A stretch of DNA of 64,000 bases from Benincasa hispida (taxonomy: Eukaryota > Streptophyta > Magnoliopsida > Cucurbitales > Cucurbitaceae). The position numbers and the translations under genes are program-made. Of the stretch, positions 35,644 to 46,639 are shown piece by piece. The notes under the pieces are model-generated. The model was not told the DNA's origin and searched no databases. It was given only the letters and a program-made list of their open reading frames with translations. Location: assembly GCF_009727055.1 (NCBI RefSeq), contig NC_052356.1, positions 1,194,780 through 1,258,779 on the forward strand, read 5' to 3'. Positions within the stretch are counted from its first letter, which is position 1, and the number at the start of each line of letters is the position of its first letter.

Positions 35644-38600
35644 ATGGCGACGGCAAGAAGAGAGGTTTCGGTTTCAGCCCTGCAATTTGCTTGTACTGAT
35701 GATATCTCTACTAATGTTGCCACTGCAGAAAGGTTTCACTATTTTTCTCAATGCTTTTTTACTTGGGATTTCTGTTGTTACTCCTCTTCCTTGATTAAGC
35801 TTCAATCGCTGCTTACTTATTCATCGCGTTGGTTGGTTTTGCTTCTCTTTGCTTTTGGTCATTATTGTATGGTGATTTGGTTCAACTTTTAGGCACTGTG
35901 ATAAGGGATTCTTTTTCTTGTTATCTACAGGATTATTCTATCATAGCTGATGAATATTAGTTTTTATTTGATTACAGAGGTTTTATGCTGTCGTCTTTCT
36001 GTATTTACAATTTGGTTTTATTAATTCTTCTCTCTCTCTCTCTCTCTCTTTTTCTGTATCAGTTCCTTTGGCTATGAATCTGACTATAACACATGTGAGC
36101 TTATGAGATTTCTCCTCTAAATTCTTTCTTGCTGAGATTTTTTAGTACAACACGGGATCCAACCTTCAACCTCGATTTTGAGAATACATTCAACTTTATA
36201 TACATGTGTGTGTATATATATATATTCATTTATTCTATGTTTATGCTTCCACTTGAAGGCTACCTTCGAATGCTGTTTCGAGTTGGTTTCTGAGTATGTG
36301 TTTGATACAGCTTGGACTTCTAATTCATTTTCTTTAGCAATGAATCTGATTAAAACACGTGAGCTTATTCTATATATTAATGCTTCCACTTGAAGGCTAC
36401 ATTCGAGTGCTGTTTCGAGTTGATTTCTCTGTATGTGTTTGATACAGCTTGCACTTCTAATTCTTTGCAGGCTGGTTAGATCGGCCCATGCAAAGGGTGC
36501 AAACATAATACTAATCCAGGTATACGAACTAGAAATTGTAAATCTATAAACTTTTCCCTTTGAAAGGTTGAGTTTTTTGCATTGATGCTTGCTTTTTTAA
36601 TTATATATTTTAGACTTTTAGTTCTAGAGCACGGCCACAAAAAAAGAAATTAAAGCTGCCAATTGTGAGAAACGGATGAAGAATCGAACTAAGAAAGCTG
36701 CTTGAAGCATGGCTTCCTTGCAAATTAGCAGTGAATAAACAAATGGACCAAGAATCTGACTTCATTGTTCACATCAAGGAGGCAATGGGAAATAGGGATT
36801 TCCCCCCTTTAAGAGATCACACACAATTGGTCTTTTCAAATCCAGAGGCCAAAGTGACATCCTATGTAGTACTTACTACTTCAAAATGATAAAAATATCA
36901 ATATTTAAATGGAAATGATTTAATTAAAAATATTTATGAGGAAATACAACTCAAACCTCAAAAAATGTGAAGAAATCACTTAGAGAAGTTTCTTCCAAAC
37001 AAACGCAATCTATTAACTTTATACAACCTAGAATTGAAACAAGAAGCTAATCAACCAACCAACCAACACGATTCAAAGGCAATATGTTATTCAAGGAAAA
37101 TGATATATATAAGAGCCTGAATCAAATGCTAGTGCAGCATATGCATAAATTCAGAGAATGTTTCGTTGGGTTTTATCTTGTTGCTGTCTTCTTGTTTAAA
37201 TAGTGCTTTATACATCTATTGCAAAGATCCTGACAGACGAGACGAGATACAGTGATTCTTTGTTGTTTTACTCAACTGGTAGCAACTAGCTGTCTTCTTT
37301 CTTTCTTTCTTTCTTTGTTTTTTATTTTGCTGCCTAACTTTATCTCATGGATTTACCCAGGAACTGTTTGAAGGTTACTACTTCTGCCAGGCACAAAGGG
37401 AGGATTTTATTCAACGAGCTAAGCCTTATAAAGGCCATCCTACAATTCTTAGGTAAAGCTGAATTGACAATGACATGTCTCTTTATGTGGCATTTAGGAT
37501 AGGTTTACACTTTATTAGACCTCATAGCAGAGGGACAAAGATTCATTATTGACTTCATCTCTTATAGTTACTTTTCTGTCAGACTTATTATCTGCTTTTT
37601 GTCTAGGATGCAACAACTTGCAAAAGAGTTAGGTGTGGTAATTCCTGTTAGTTTCTTTGAGGAAGCTAATAATGCCCATTATAACTCCATAGCCATAATT
37701 GATGCTGATGGGTCAGATCTTGGACTTTACAGAAAGTCCCATATCCCAGATGGACCAGGTAGAGAAAAAGCATAAATTTCCTTACACAGAAATTTGTGTG
37801 TTTTTCTTCTTGTAGTTTTTATATTTAACATTCATTTTCTACAGGCTATCAGGAGAAGTTCTACTTTAATCCTGGTGACACGGGGTTTAAAGTGAGTGCT
37901 TGTCTTTATTCTTCTTAGTCTACACATTATGTGGAAAATCTGAATTGAATTAAATAACAAGTGGAGCTCATGGGGAACCTTTTTGGTGCTTGAACAGGTT
38001 TTCCAGACAAAATTTGCGAAAATTGGAGTTGGTGAGATATAATTGTTTGCTTCTTTCACTATTCTAAAATTCTATAGTTTTGTCATAATCTTTTAGAAGT
38101 TTCAGTTCGGTCCTTAATCATTTCAGACACTATAGCTAGTTACTACTGTTCACTAATAGAGAAGAGTTAAATCAAAAGGAAATGTTGGCATGCCATGTTG
38201 TTTGTTGATTGATGCATAAATCTATCTATTTATTTTGTTTCTTTTTCAAAAGGAAATAACTCCTTTCATTGGAAAGAGACTAATGCTCAAACTACAATAA
38301 TAGAAACAAATAAATTTGCCAAATACACATGAATCTAAACCAAAAACCAATCGAGAAATTAAGATGGTGGGAAAAAACAGCCCAATTAAGACAAATATCT
38401 TGAATGGAAAAGTATGCAACCCAAGAAAATCAAGGGGATTACTAAGGGTTTCCCCTGGTGACATTGACAAAAAATTGCAATTATTTTCTTTTTAAAGGAA
38501 ATAAACTTTTCATTTATCAATAAAAAGAGTCCAATGCTCAAATTACAAAGATACTTAATAATTGAAGCAAACTATAAGACAGAACAGTGCAAGGGGATTA

Positions 38601-41600
38601 GCAGGCGTACCCAAACATCTCAATTAGGTTGACACCTCCATAATGCCTTCATCACATCCTAGAAGTTACATAATGAAGAGAATCGATGTTCAACATAAGG
38701 AGAAAAAGGTACAGTGGGGATAGATATGGGAGAAGAGAGAGAAGAGAGCATGGTTCTAACGGCGTTGTTAAGTAATGAAGCAACCAATTTCCACCAGGCA
38801 ACCAAATGAGTATGCTTTGTCTCCCGAGGATCCATATTAGTACTTGCCAAGCCAGTTTTGTTTGGTTTAACCTTCATAAGCAAGCCTATGCTCATTCATT
38901 TTTAGAATGTGAAATATTTTACCCACCTCAAGTAAAATTAGGTAGTGATCAGGCAGAGAAGGGTAACACTCGTGACACTCAGAGAATAGGTAGCGATCAG
39001 ATGTATCCCTCTCCTTTTTCTCTACCCTGAATGGACAAATTCAATATTTTACTTAGGGGGTGAGAAATCTATCAATAAGTGAAAATATAGTTAGTTCCCT
39101 TGTATTGAAATTAGTGTAGGAACCATTTCAAGGTGGGGTCTGGTTTGTAGCTACATCTTGTAAATGTTGATTAAGGTTTCTCATACTTTTGGCTAAATGG
39201 ATTCCTACGATCCTTCTACTGGACATTGGTAAAGTAAAAAGAAAAAACTATGTAACCCGAGTTGCAAATTTTAAAAACTGGGTTCTTGGATATTAATATT
39301 ATACATCAATTCCTTACTAAATAGTCTGCATGCCTTTTTATATGTGATTCAGACTTTGATCCCAGGTTGAAGACTTTGTTCACTTCCCTTTTTTTTTTTT
39401 TTTTAAATTTGCATTTTATCTTATGCATTTAAGCATTATATTCAAAACGTAAAATATTTTAATGTTGTGGCTGGTTAGTGCTAAATAGTGAGGACGATTC
39501 TTTTCCATCTTTAAACTTGACTGTACTTTTGAATTAAGAACTTTATGGTCTAATTTGAAAATGAGCAAAGTTGGTTGTTGGAGGTAACATGTAGTTTTCT
39601 AAAAGTTCAATGCATGTAATACTTGAGAAAATTTAAGCAACAGTATTTAGAAGGTAAATATGCAAAATCACTTTTATTTCAGCAATTTGCTGGGATCAGT
39701 GGTTTCCGGAGACAGCCAGAGCGATGGTTCTTCAAGGTGCAGAGATATTGTTTTATCCTACAGCTATTGGTTCTGAACCTCAAGATGAAGGACTTGACTC
39801 TTGTGATCACTGGAAACGAGTAATGCAAGGGCATGCTGGTGCTAATGTGGTATGTTTCTAGATGACAACATACCTAAGTATACATTAGATTAGCTTAAGA
39901 ATTAGTTTTTTTTTTTTTTTTTTTTTATCTGGTTTTTTTGAGGGCCTTTTAAATGAGTTGTCTTTTCTGGAACCTCCTTGGCCTACTAATGAACAATCAT
40001 TGAACAATTAGTATATTAATTTTGTGTGTGGATGTAAAGTCTTTGCTTTTAAACGTACTGTTTGGTGCTTTTGTTGGATACAGTAACTTACCTTAGGCAT
40101 GACCTTGGATTCTCATACAAAAGAGAAAGGAGAAGTGTCTCCTCTACCCACCCTCTCCCTCACCGCCAAGTTCCATCATGACAGCCGCCAATCATTTGCC
40201 TATCTTCTAAGGGCTGGAATCAAAACCCATTTCATCTCTTTCGGTCGTGAATCCTTTTCTCGGCCTTGATTGAAAAACCCAAACCCAAAGTTTCTGCCTT
40301 ACCAAACACCAGTGAGATTGATCCTTCTTTTTCAGCCTTAATCACAGCACCTTGCTCTGGCTCTCTTCAATGTTGAAGCAGTTACTCAACTCGCCTTTCA
40401 ACCGTTTATTTTTCAAAGAAGACTTTCATAGACATGTTTTCTGCGTGGAAAAACTCTCCAATCACTGTGCAAGTTAGCAAAACTTGAAAGCCATGGAGGA
40501 TGCTCCAAAACTACTGTCCCGGTAGGGAAAATCCAAAGAGTATGGGCATCTATTTATAGACTTGCTTGAAAACCATCTCCTTGAATCTCCTCTCCCTTGT
40601 ACTCCATTAATGCACCCTCTTACCTAAGAAGCACATATACGGATATGAGACAAGGACACGACACATACACGGCGACACACCGTATATTAAAAATCTAGGA
40701 CACAAAACGGCAAAGACACTTAAATTACCCTACAACATTTGGGTGTCCATCATGGATTGAACCCGTGACCCCTTGTGCAAGGACACGCGTATTAGAATAT
40801 ACATTTTAGAAAATATATACTATTTTTATACCAAAAGAAAATTCAAAGTAAATGGGTTGATGCATTTATAAGCTTAAAAAAACTTAGTTTGATGTATTTC
40901 ACACTCAAAAGTTATTATTATTGTCATATATACATCTTTTTAGTCTACTCGACAAGTATTCTATGCATGTCTAACACAATCGTTGCACTAACAAGTGTCT
41001 GTCATGTCACATTCCCTCCTAGACTATCCTTTTAACCTGGAAGTAGATATGACTGCAGCAGTTACCAACCCTTTTGTTGGCACTTATTGCCTACTAACCT
41101 GCTAAGCTTGTCTAGAGACCCTGATAACATCAAACGTGTATAAAGTACTCAACAACCAACAATCACAACCACCAAGGTCTCATACATAAATAACATAAAC
41201 AGAGTGAACTTAAATAAGATCTTAAGGACCCCAACTCACAAACTAGTCCCTATATGCACAAAACATGTATGCAAATATTTACAGACAAACACCTAAATGG
41301 GTTAGAAAACTAAAGTTCTTGTTCTTGAGTGGCAGAGCAGCAACAGAGTTATCTTTTGGGGAGTTGACCGCTACCTGGGGAAAAGAAACATGTAAAACGG
41401 GGTGAGCTACTAGCCCAGTGAGTGACTTAATAAGACATAGTTTTCCTACTTCTAATTGTACTAGAAAACAGTACAATGAAATATAAAATCTTTCCAAACA
41501 ACTAAACATGAAATTTTTTTTATCATAACATGTTTGGTCATATAGCTTAAACTGATTCTTAGTTGAGAGTGAATCCTTTTGCTCAAACCCTCAACATCTA

Positions 41601-44494
41601 GCCTTAGTCGAGAGAGAACTCTTTTGCTCGATCTCTCAATGTCAAACTACCTACGTGCACGTGGTTATAACTAAGTACCGTCATACCTTAGGTACTACTG
41701 CTCAGATACCTTCTTTAAGTCCTTCAGTATTGAGCTTGATGTATTAAAATCTCTTTTACTGAATCATGTAAGCTTAAATCATAATAACATGAGTTAAGTT
41801 CAACATTCAAGCTCAAAACATAACTACCAACACATACCTCATGTTCTTGAAATAGTTTCAAACTAATACATGTTATAAAGCCTCACTTTGAAGAGTTAGT
41901 ATGCGTTTGAAAACTTCATACTTCACGACTCTTTAAATAGCATGCATTGGAATCATACATTTGCTTGGAAAACTCTTTGTAAAATAACTTAGCATGAGAT
42001 AAAACTTCCATTTGAAACATGAATTTCTAAAACATTATAAACACTTAGTCACTCACGGCTTTTGGCGACTCCCTAATGGATGATAAGCTTTTCCTATTGG
42101 TGTCAATCCTATGGACACAAATTATACTTTAGCTACTAGAAAGGGTCTCCCTTTTATGATCAACTTTCAAAGATAAACTTTTGATCTTCTTAATAAACGA
42201 CTTCACCTCCCAATGCATACCTTCTAGGTGCTTCAACTTAGAAAAATTCTAGGTTTCAAGCTTGGCTAGGCGGCAACACTAGTGTCAACGCATGTCCCAC
42301 CTTCGGCCTTGCCTTGTCCTAGGCGTCAATTTGCTGCACACTAACGCCTAGCTCCCACACACTTGGCCACACTTAGCCTCCTCAAGAGCTCGTCTAACCT
42401 CTAAGAGCAAAACCAACGCATAAGGCCACTCTATGGCAACACTTAGCCAAATTTTTGCCTTGCTAGGCTAACTCAAAATTCATCCGAGAGCCATGCTTCA
42501 CAACTTAACCTTTCCTTCTTTTCTTCCTTGTTCCTTACCCAATTTCCCTACAATTTGACATTAACTCATAAGTTAACCCATTTAACAAACAACTACATCA
42601 ATGAACATTTTCAATTAGGGAAAGTAGGGTTTGGGGTTCACACGTTACATGTCCAACAAGTGTCAGAGTGTCCAAGTGTCGGACACGGACAAGCTAGCTA
42701 AACTAAAGTGTCCATCCTCCGAAATAGCATTAATGTCTCTCCTCTGCCCTTTCCAAAGCCACCCAATAACCACGTTTCTTTTGACCTTGCCACCTTGAAC
42801 CTGTCCTTCGTTGTCATCCTTTGTAGACAACATTTCTACGACGACTGGTATGTCTTACTAAATGTCCTTAAACAGAACATAAGTGATTTCTGCTCTCTTA
42901 TTGCTTTTCAAGCCAACAAGGCCATCCTATTTTGTGAAAGTGCCGAACAAGCAACTAGGTTAGTGAACATCAGTGGTTGGTACACAGTTGGAGATTACCA
43001 AGTTAGTTATGAAAAATGGGGACATAACACTCTTGCCAAAGACTAGAAAGTCCCTTCATATGGAGGTTGGATAAAGATAAAAACTTGCCTCTTGATAGAT
43101 GGAGCATAGTCGCATTCAAATATATTGGTAACACTTGTGGTGGCCTGATTGAAATTGCAAAGAAGACTTTACTTGAATGGACATGATGAAGATTTGTCTT
43201 AAGGTAAAGATCACACAGGTTTCTTGCCGATGGAGATACACCTACCTTCATTTTCCTCACAGGAAACTATTGTTTTTGTTGATTCTTTATTTAAGTTGGA
43301 AAATCACATCGAGTATGTCACCAGAGTGCATGGGTCGAAACCCAAAACAATGACTAATATACCTACCTGCCAGTGCCATTGTCAAAGCGAGACTATCTAT
43401 GCCACACACCCTGCGACCACTGTTATTCAGATCCCCCCATATCAACATAGCCCCCTCTGTAATGAAAAGACCATACATTCCCTGCTCCCCCTCATCAAAC
43501 CACAGCTCATACCTTGAACAACCAACTGGATACCTCTCACTCTAGGTGCCTCTTAAGGGCTCGTTACACCTTTCTACACCCTCGGCCCAACATACTAACC
43601 CTTCAACCTTCCTTTGAACGAAGCCACCACATTTCTAAAGACAAAGCAACCAAATTCCCTATCTTTATGGAACATCTTATTCATATTTCTATATCTTGGT
43701 ATAAATTCACCCCACACTTTTGTGATTACAGTCTTACATCTCTTATTGCACATTGGAATAGCTTCTTGTAAAACACATGGCTTCTATAACCGTTTTGTAA
43801 TTTCATCTCATCAATGAAATTTTGTTGAATGTTTCTCAAAGAAAATAGGATTCTCATTATACCACACAGTCACATGCATTTTGTATGGTAAAGAAACCTC
43901 ATTAATGTAAGAACATTCAGGTGCCATTAGTGGCTTCAAACCGCATTGGAACGGAGATTATTGAGACAGAGCATGGAAAAAGCGAGATCACGTTTTATGG
44001 GAACTCTTTTATAGCAGGTACTATGTAAATAATATGTCATCTACAAAGCATCTTGCACTGAAGTATGCATTTATTTTTTGCACATAATTGGATTTATGAG
44101 AAGGTGCTAGAGAGGAGAACAAAACAGCCAATTTCATTGCTGTTTCGGCATCCTCTCTTGGTGATTCTTTTGTTTGGAAATTGAGCTTTCCAGGTTGTAT
44201 TCTCTCCTTCATTCATGAGGAGAGGTTACTTTATTTGGTGGGGTGGTTAGCCCATTTCCAGTTCTTTAAAAAAAGGGAGAAAAAAGGTACTATATTAATG
44301 TGAATTATTTAATGACAGGACCAACTGGAGAAATTGTTGCTGCTGCTAATGATAAGGATGAAGATATTTTAGTAGCAGAGTTTGATCTGGATAAAATCAA
44401 GTCCAAGAGACATGCTTGGGGAGTATTTCGCGATCGCCGGCCAGAGCTATACAAGGTGCTTCTGACTTTAGATGGCACCAACCCCATTTTGTAA
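35644..44494 (+). CDS. CPA: N-carbamoylputrescine amidase, nine exons
   Basis: Hydrolyses N-carbamoylputrescine to putrescine, CO2 and ammonia in the arginine-decarboxylase route to polyamines (nitrilase superfamily). Exons: 35644-35732, 36471-36519, 37361-37452, 37607-37758, 37845-37891, 37998-38031, 39683-39849, 43921-44017, 44319-44494. All introns are GT-AG, phases are consistent, and the sum is 903 nt (300 residues), the usual length. The catalytic triad is visible: E47 (IQELFEGYYF), K120 (YRKSHIPD) and C157 (AICWDQWFPE). Other family blocks are FYPTAIGSEPQD, HAGANVVPLVASNRIG and WGVFRDRRPELY. The protein begins MATARREVSVSALQF, like plant orthologues. Intron 7 is 4,071 bp and full of transposon remains. 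No frame damage seen, so probably functional. Confidence 0.95.
36027..36049 (+). repeat. (TC)n microsatellite in CPA intron 1
   Basis: About eleven uninterrupted TC units. A (TA)n run follows at about 36211-36226. Confidence 0.85.
36243..36463 (+). repeat. Tandem duplication in CPA intron 1
   Basis: An 84-base unit at 36243-36326 is repeated with few changes at 36380-36463 (period 137). The second copy ends seven bases before the splice acceptor TTCTTTGCAG of exon 2. The first copy is followed by an acceptor-like TTTTCTTTAG. A more diverged upstream part of the unit occurs near 36070. Confidence 0.75.
38246..38900 (-). repeat. Repeat-derived sequence in CPA intron 6 (possible LINE 3' ends)
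   Basis: Two diverged copies of a stretch containing GGAAATAA, TTTCATT and CAATGCTCAAA (38246-38330 and about 38497-38570) lie some 250 bases apart. Reversed, they resemble the 3' ends of plant LINEs (compare TTTGTAATTTCATC and AATGAAATT at about 43795-43820). No coding sequence recognised. The assignment is tentative. Confidence 0.35.
40620..42715. repeat. GACAC-rich repeat in CPA intron 7, split by a solo LTR
   Basis: The flanks of the solo LTR (40625-41004 and 42650-42715) are rich in words such as GGACACGACACA, GTGTCGGACACGG and AAGTGTC, typical of a dispersed plant repeat. I cannot name the family. The LINE-like sequence continues on either side, so this looks nested within it. Confidence 0.4.
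41005..42649 (-). mobile_element. Tekay/Del-type Gypsy solo LTR in CPA intron 7
   Basis: 1,645 bp from TGTCACATTCCC to CACACGTTACA, flanked by TGTCA (41000-41004) and TGTCC (42650-42654), a 5-bp duplication with one mismatch. Its motif GTGAGCTACTAGCCCAGTGA at 41402-41421 is the reverse complement of the matching site in the solo LTR at 18469-20993. This fixes the family and the - orientation. Confidence 0.75.
42710..43840 (+). pseudogene. LINE ORF1 fragment (DUF4283 type) in CPA intron 7
   Basis: Frames at 42708-43046, about 43060-43180 and 43224-43517 read as a plant LINE ORF1. They contain FQANKAILFC, GWYTVGDYQVSYEKWG, then GGWIKIKNLPLDRWSIVAFKYIGNTCGG, and later GFLPMEIHLPS. These match the nucleic-acid-binding DUF4283 region. 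Frames are broken by stops at 43044-43046 and about 43180. The tail near 43795-43830 (TTTTGTAATTTCATC...AATGAAATTTTG) looks like a LINE 3' end. Sequence at about 40120-40600 may be its 5' part. It is sense-oriented within the host intron. Confidence 0.65.
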
Positions 44495-45302
44495 AATTCG
44501 GTCTTCAACTGTGTCAGTTTTCTATTCTATAAAGTTGTAAAAGTTTAGGCATAAACAGCTTCCATTTCCCTGTTTATTTTCTAAAGATTAGCACAAAGAA
44601 GTATTTATTAAAATAATAATCTAGTTTTGAAAGTGGGAAATATTTATGACTAGCTTTTATATTACATTTCTGTTCCAAATTTCATTTAATCCATAATTTT
44701 CTACCTGTTTCAAACATTGGGAGATGCTTAGAGTTCTCAATTTGCACACATTTTACATGAGTTTCTCTTTTATTTATTACCATCGTTTATGGGCTTTGAT
44801 TTCCTGTGGCCTTTGTATACTTTCAGTTTCAGTTCATCTTAATAAAAGCTAGTTTGTTTATATAAAACCACCACGGGCCCTTTTTTCCTTCACGCAGACT
44901 CACAAAATAACCTTTCAAATATATGAGGTGTTAGTTTTCCTTAGGAGATGATTATCTTCTATTCAACTTTACTTTCTATATTTCAATTTATTGTTCCAAA
45001 CAAGGCAAAAAAAGCAACACGACTCATGAAATAAACTTTGAAGGATAGTTGTAGTGCTCAATCTAATTGAAGGTTCATTGGATGCTAGTTCAAAACATTT
45101 GAGTTATATCTTCCCAATTTTCACCCTTGTTTTTTTAGGAACTATTGTGCAGATTTCTCAATGAATTTACTGTGATCTAGAGTGTTCTAGATAGTCCAAG
45201 CTAGGAAACGAGAAATCTGAGGTTCTTGAGTTTCTCTGTTTTATTGAACTTTGTTCACTCTTCCCAAAAATAATGCTCAGGATGTTTACATTTTCTAAAA
45301 AG
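44495..45302. other. CPA 3' flank and intergenic DNA
   Basis: AT-rich sequence after the CPA stop. It presumably contains the 3' UTR; AATAAA-like words occur near 44840. No other gene seen. Confidence 0.5.
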
Positions 45303-45421
45303 CATTATCAGTTTTTGCCAAAGTGAGCTAGTTTAACGGTAATTGACATGGCCTTCATCCCATGAAGTCGAAGGTTCAATCCTCCCTTCTCGCGGTTGTA
45401 CTAAAAACATTATCAGCTTTT
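45303..45421 (+). mobile_element. tRNA-derived SINE with target duplication
   Basis: A 91-base body (45317-45407) lies between CATTATCAGTTTTT (45303-45316) and CATTATCAGCTTTT (45408-45421), a 14-bp duplication with one mismatch. The body has a box A-like TGAGCTAGTTTAACGG (45324-45339) and a box B GGTTCAATCC (45373-45382) at tRNA-like spacing, and ends TGTACTAAAAA. It does not fold as a full tRNA and has a short A-rich tail, so SINE fits better than tRNA gene. Confidence 0.75.
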
Positions 45422-45716
45422 CAGAGACTATTTTGCTGTGTAGTGCATGAGTTTGTCATATTCTCTTTTTTGTAGTTAATAAGATTGGTCTTGAGAATTA
45501 CGATTCTTCCAATTTTGTGAGAGGTTAGGAACAATTCTGAATTGATCGTCAATGTTCTTAATTATTGTGATGGATTGTTTCGCCCCATGGAATTCAGTTG
45601 GTATTACCCCAGAATCCCAGATGCTGTTTGGTAAAATATGAAACATAGATCAACGTTTCTGAAATTAGAGTGAATCGAATTGGACACAAGATAAATCCTA
45701 GGGAACAAGGCAATCA

Positions 45717-46496
45717 TCATGGGCTAGTTTCAGCCTCCTTACATTTCCCAATAGTATTTTCACAGTTTTTCTCGTTGTTGTTGTCGTCTTCTTCCTTGGC
45801 CTCTCTGGTCTGCTCATGTGGTACAAGAATATGCAGTTTCAGACGTCCATTTTCTCTAGAAGCATGTAAAAATTCATGGGTGGGAACTCTTACTTCCTTC
45901 AATATAAACCTTCCACCATACCTATAAGATTTGAAACCAACCCAAGGCTTCCCATTCTTTCCCATACAAGAAATTGGTGGAGGAAAATCTTCCCTATTTG
46001 CTGATTTTGTCCTGTTAATCATTCCAGGCTTCAAACTTGGATGCTGAATCTGTTTTTTTAAGGTATTTTCCTCTTCATCTTCCCTCTGCCATACCTTTTC
46101 ATCCATCCCCTCTTTCAAATCCTCAACATCATCTAAGCTTTCATATCCAAGCCCTTCTGTGCAGAGTTGTAGGCTTTCCGAATTGGTCGACGAGAAGCTA
46201 TTGCTTTTCCTATGGAAGCTTGAAGATTCACGTTCACCATTTGAGAATGATGGTTCTTTCCACAGGTCATCGGTGGATGGAGAGTTCAATGATTCTGTCA
46301 AAGACGACAGAGACGAGAAAGAATGAGGAACAAAACTCTCTTTGAAATGAAGCTCTCCGAAGATCTCAGTAAACGACGACTGTTCGGTCGGCTTCAGAGG
46401 CATAATCTGGTTCCATGATGAGAGCGTTTCAAGAAGGGTTGGACTTTCTGGTAATGGGTTTTCAAAGATGTGTTGTAGGCTTCCACAGGCAGCCAT
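45717..46496 (-). CDS. FANTASTIC FOUR-like protein (FAF domain)
   Basis: A single-exon gene of 259 residues. Residues 170-224 are a clear FAF domain (PF11250): FPPPISCMGKNGKPWVGFKS, then YRYGGRFILKEVRVPTHEFL and HASRENGRLKLHI. An N-terminal block SFTEIFGELHF (41-51) is also typical. The rest is Ser- and acid-rich and probably disordered; the tail is Glu/Asn-rich. In Arabidopsis FAF1-4 act in shoot meristem size control through the WUS/CLV3 circuit. The role here is inferred. The start ATG at 46496 is the first in frame and gives the conserved MAACGSL beginning. It converges with CPA. Confidence 0.92.
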   Translation of the reverse strand: MAACGSLQHIFENPLPESPTLLETLSSWNQIMPLKPTEQSSFTEIFGELHFKESFVPHSFSSLSSLTESLNSPSTDDLWKEPSFSNGERESSSFHRKSNSFSSTNSESLQLCTEGLGYESLDDVEDLKEGMDEKVWQREDEEENTLKKQIQHPSLKPGMINRTKSANREDFPPPISCMGKNGKPWVGFKSYRYGGRFILKEVRVPTHEFLHASRENGRLKLHILVPHEQTREAKEEDDNNNEKNCENTIGKCKEAETSP

Positions 46497-46564
46497 GGCT
46501 GGATAAGTCTCTGCAGTATTTGCAGAGAAAGACAGAGAGAGAGAGAAGTTGATAAACTGTGTTG

Positions 46565-46572
46565 TTTATATA
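46565..46572 (-). promoter_or_regulatory. Likely TATA box of the FAF-like gene
   Basis: Reads TATATAAA on the - strand, about 70 bases upstream of the start codon. Between it and the ATG are GA/TC-rich stretches typical of a plant 5' leader. Confidence 0.55.
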
Positions 46573-46639
46573 TGGTTGAAAATGAAGAGAAATAGAGGAA
46601 GAAGAGATGGGATTGTTCTATGAGGTTTGAATTGATCAA

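Noticed and set aside
45317..45407. A functional tRNA gene
   Set aside because: Box A and B are present but the acceptor and anticodon arms do not pair, and the target duplication marks a SINE.
46037..46345. A 102-residue + strand ORF
   Set aside because: Antisense of the FAF-like gene.
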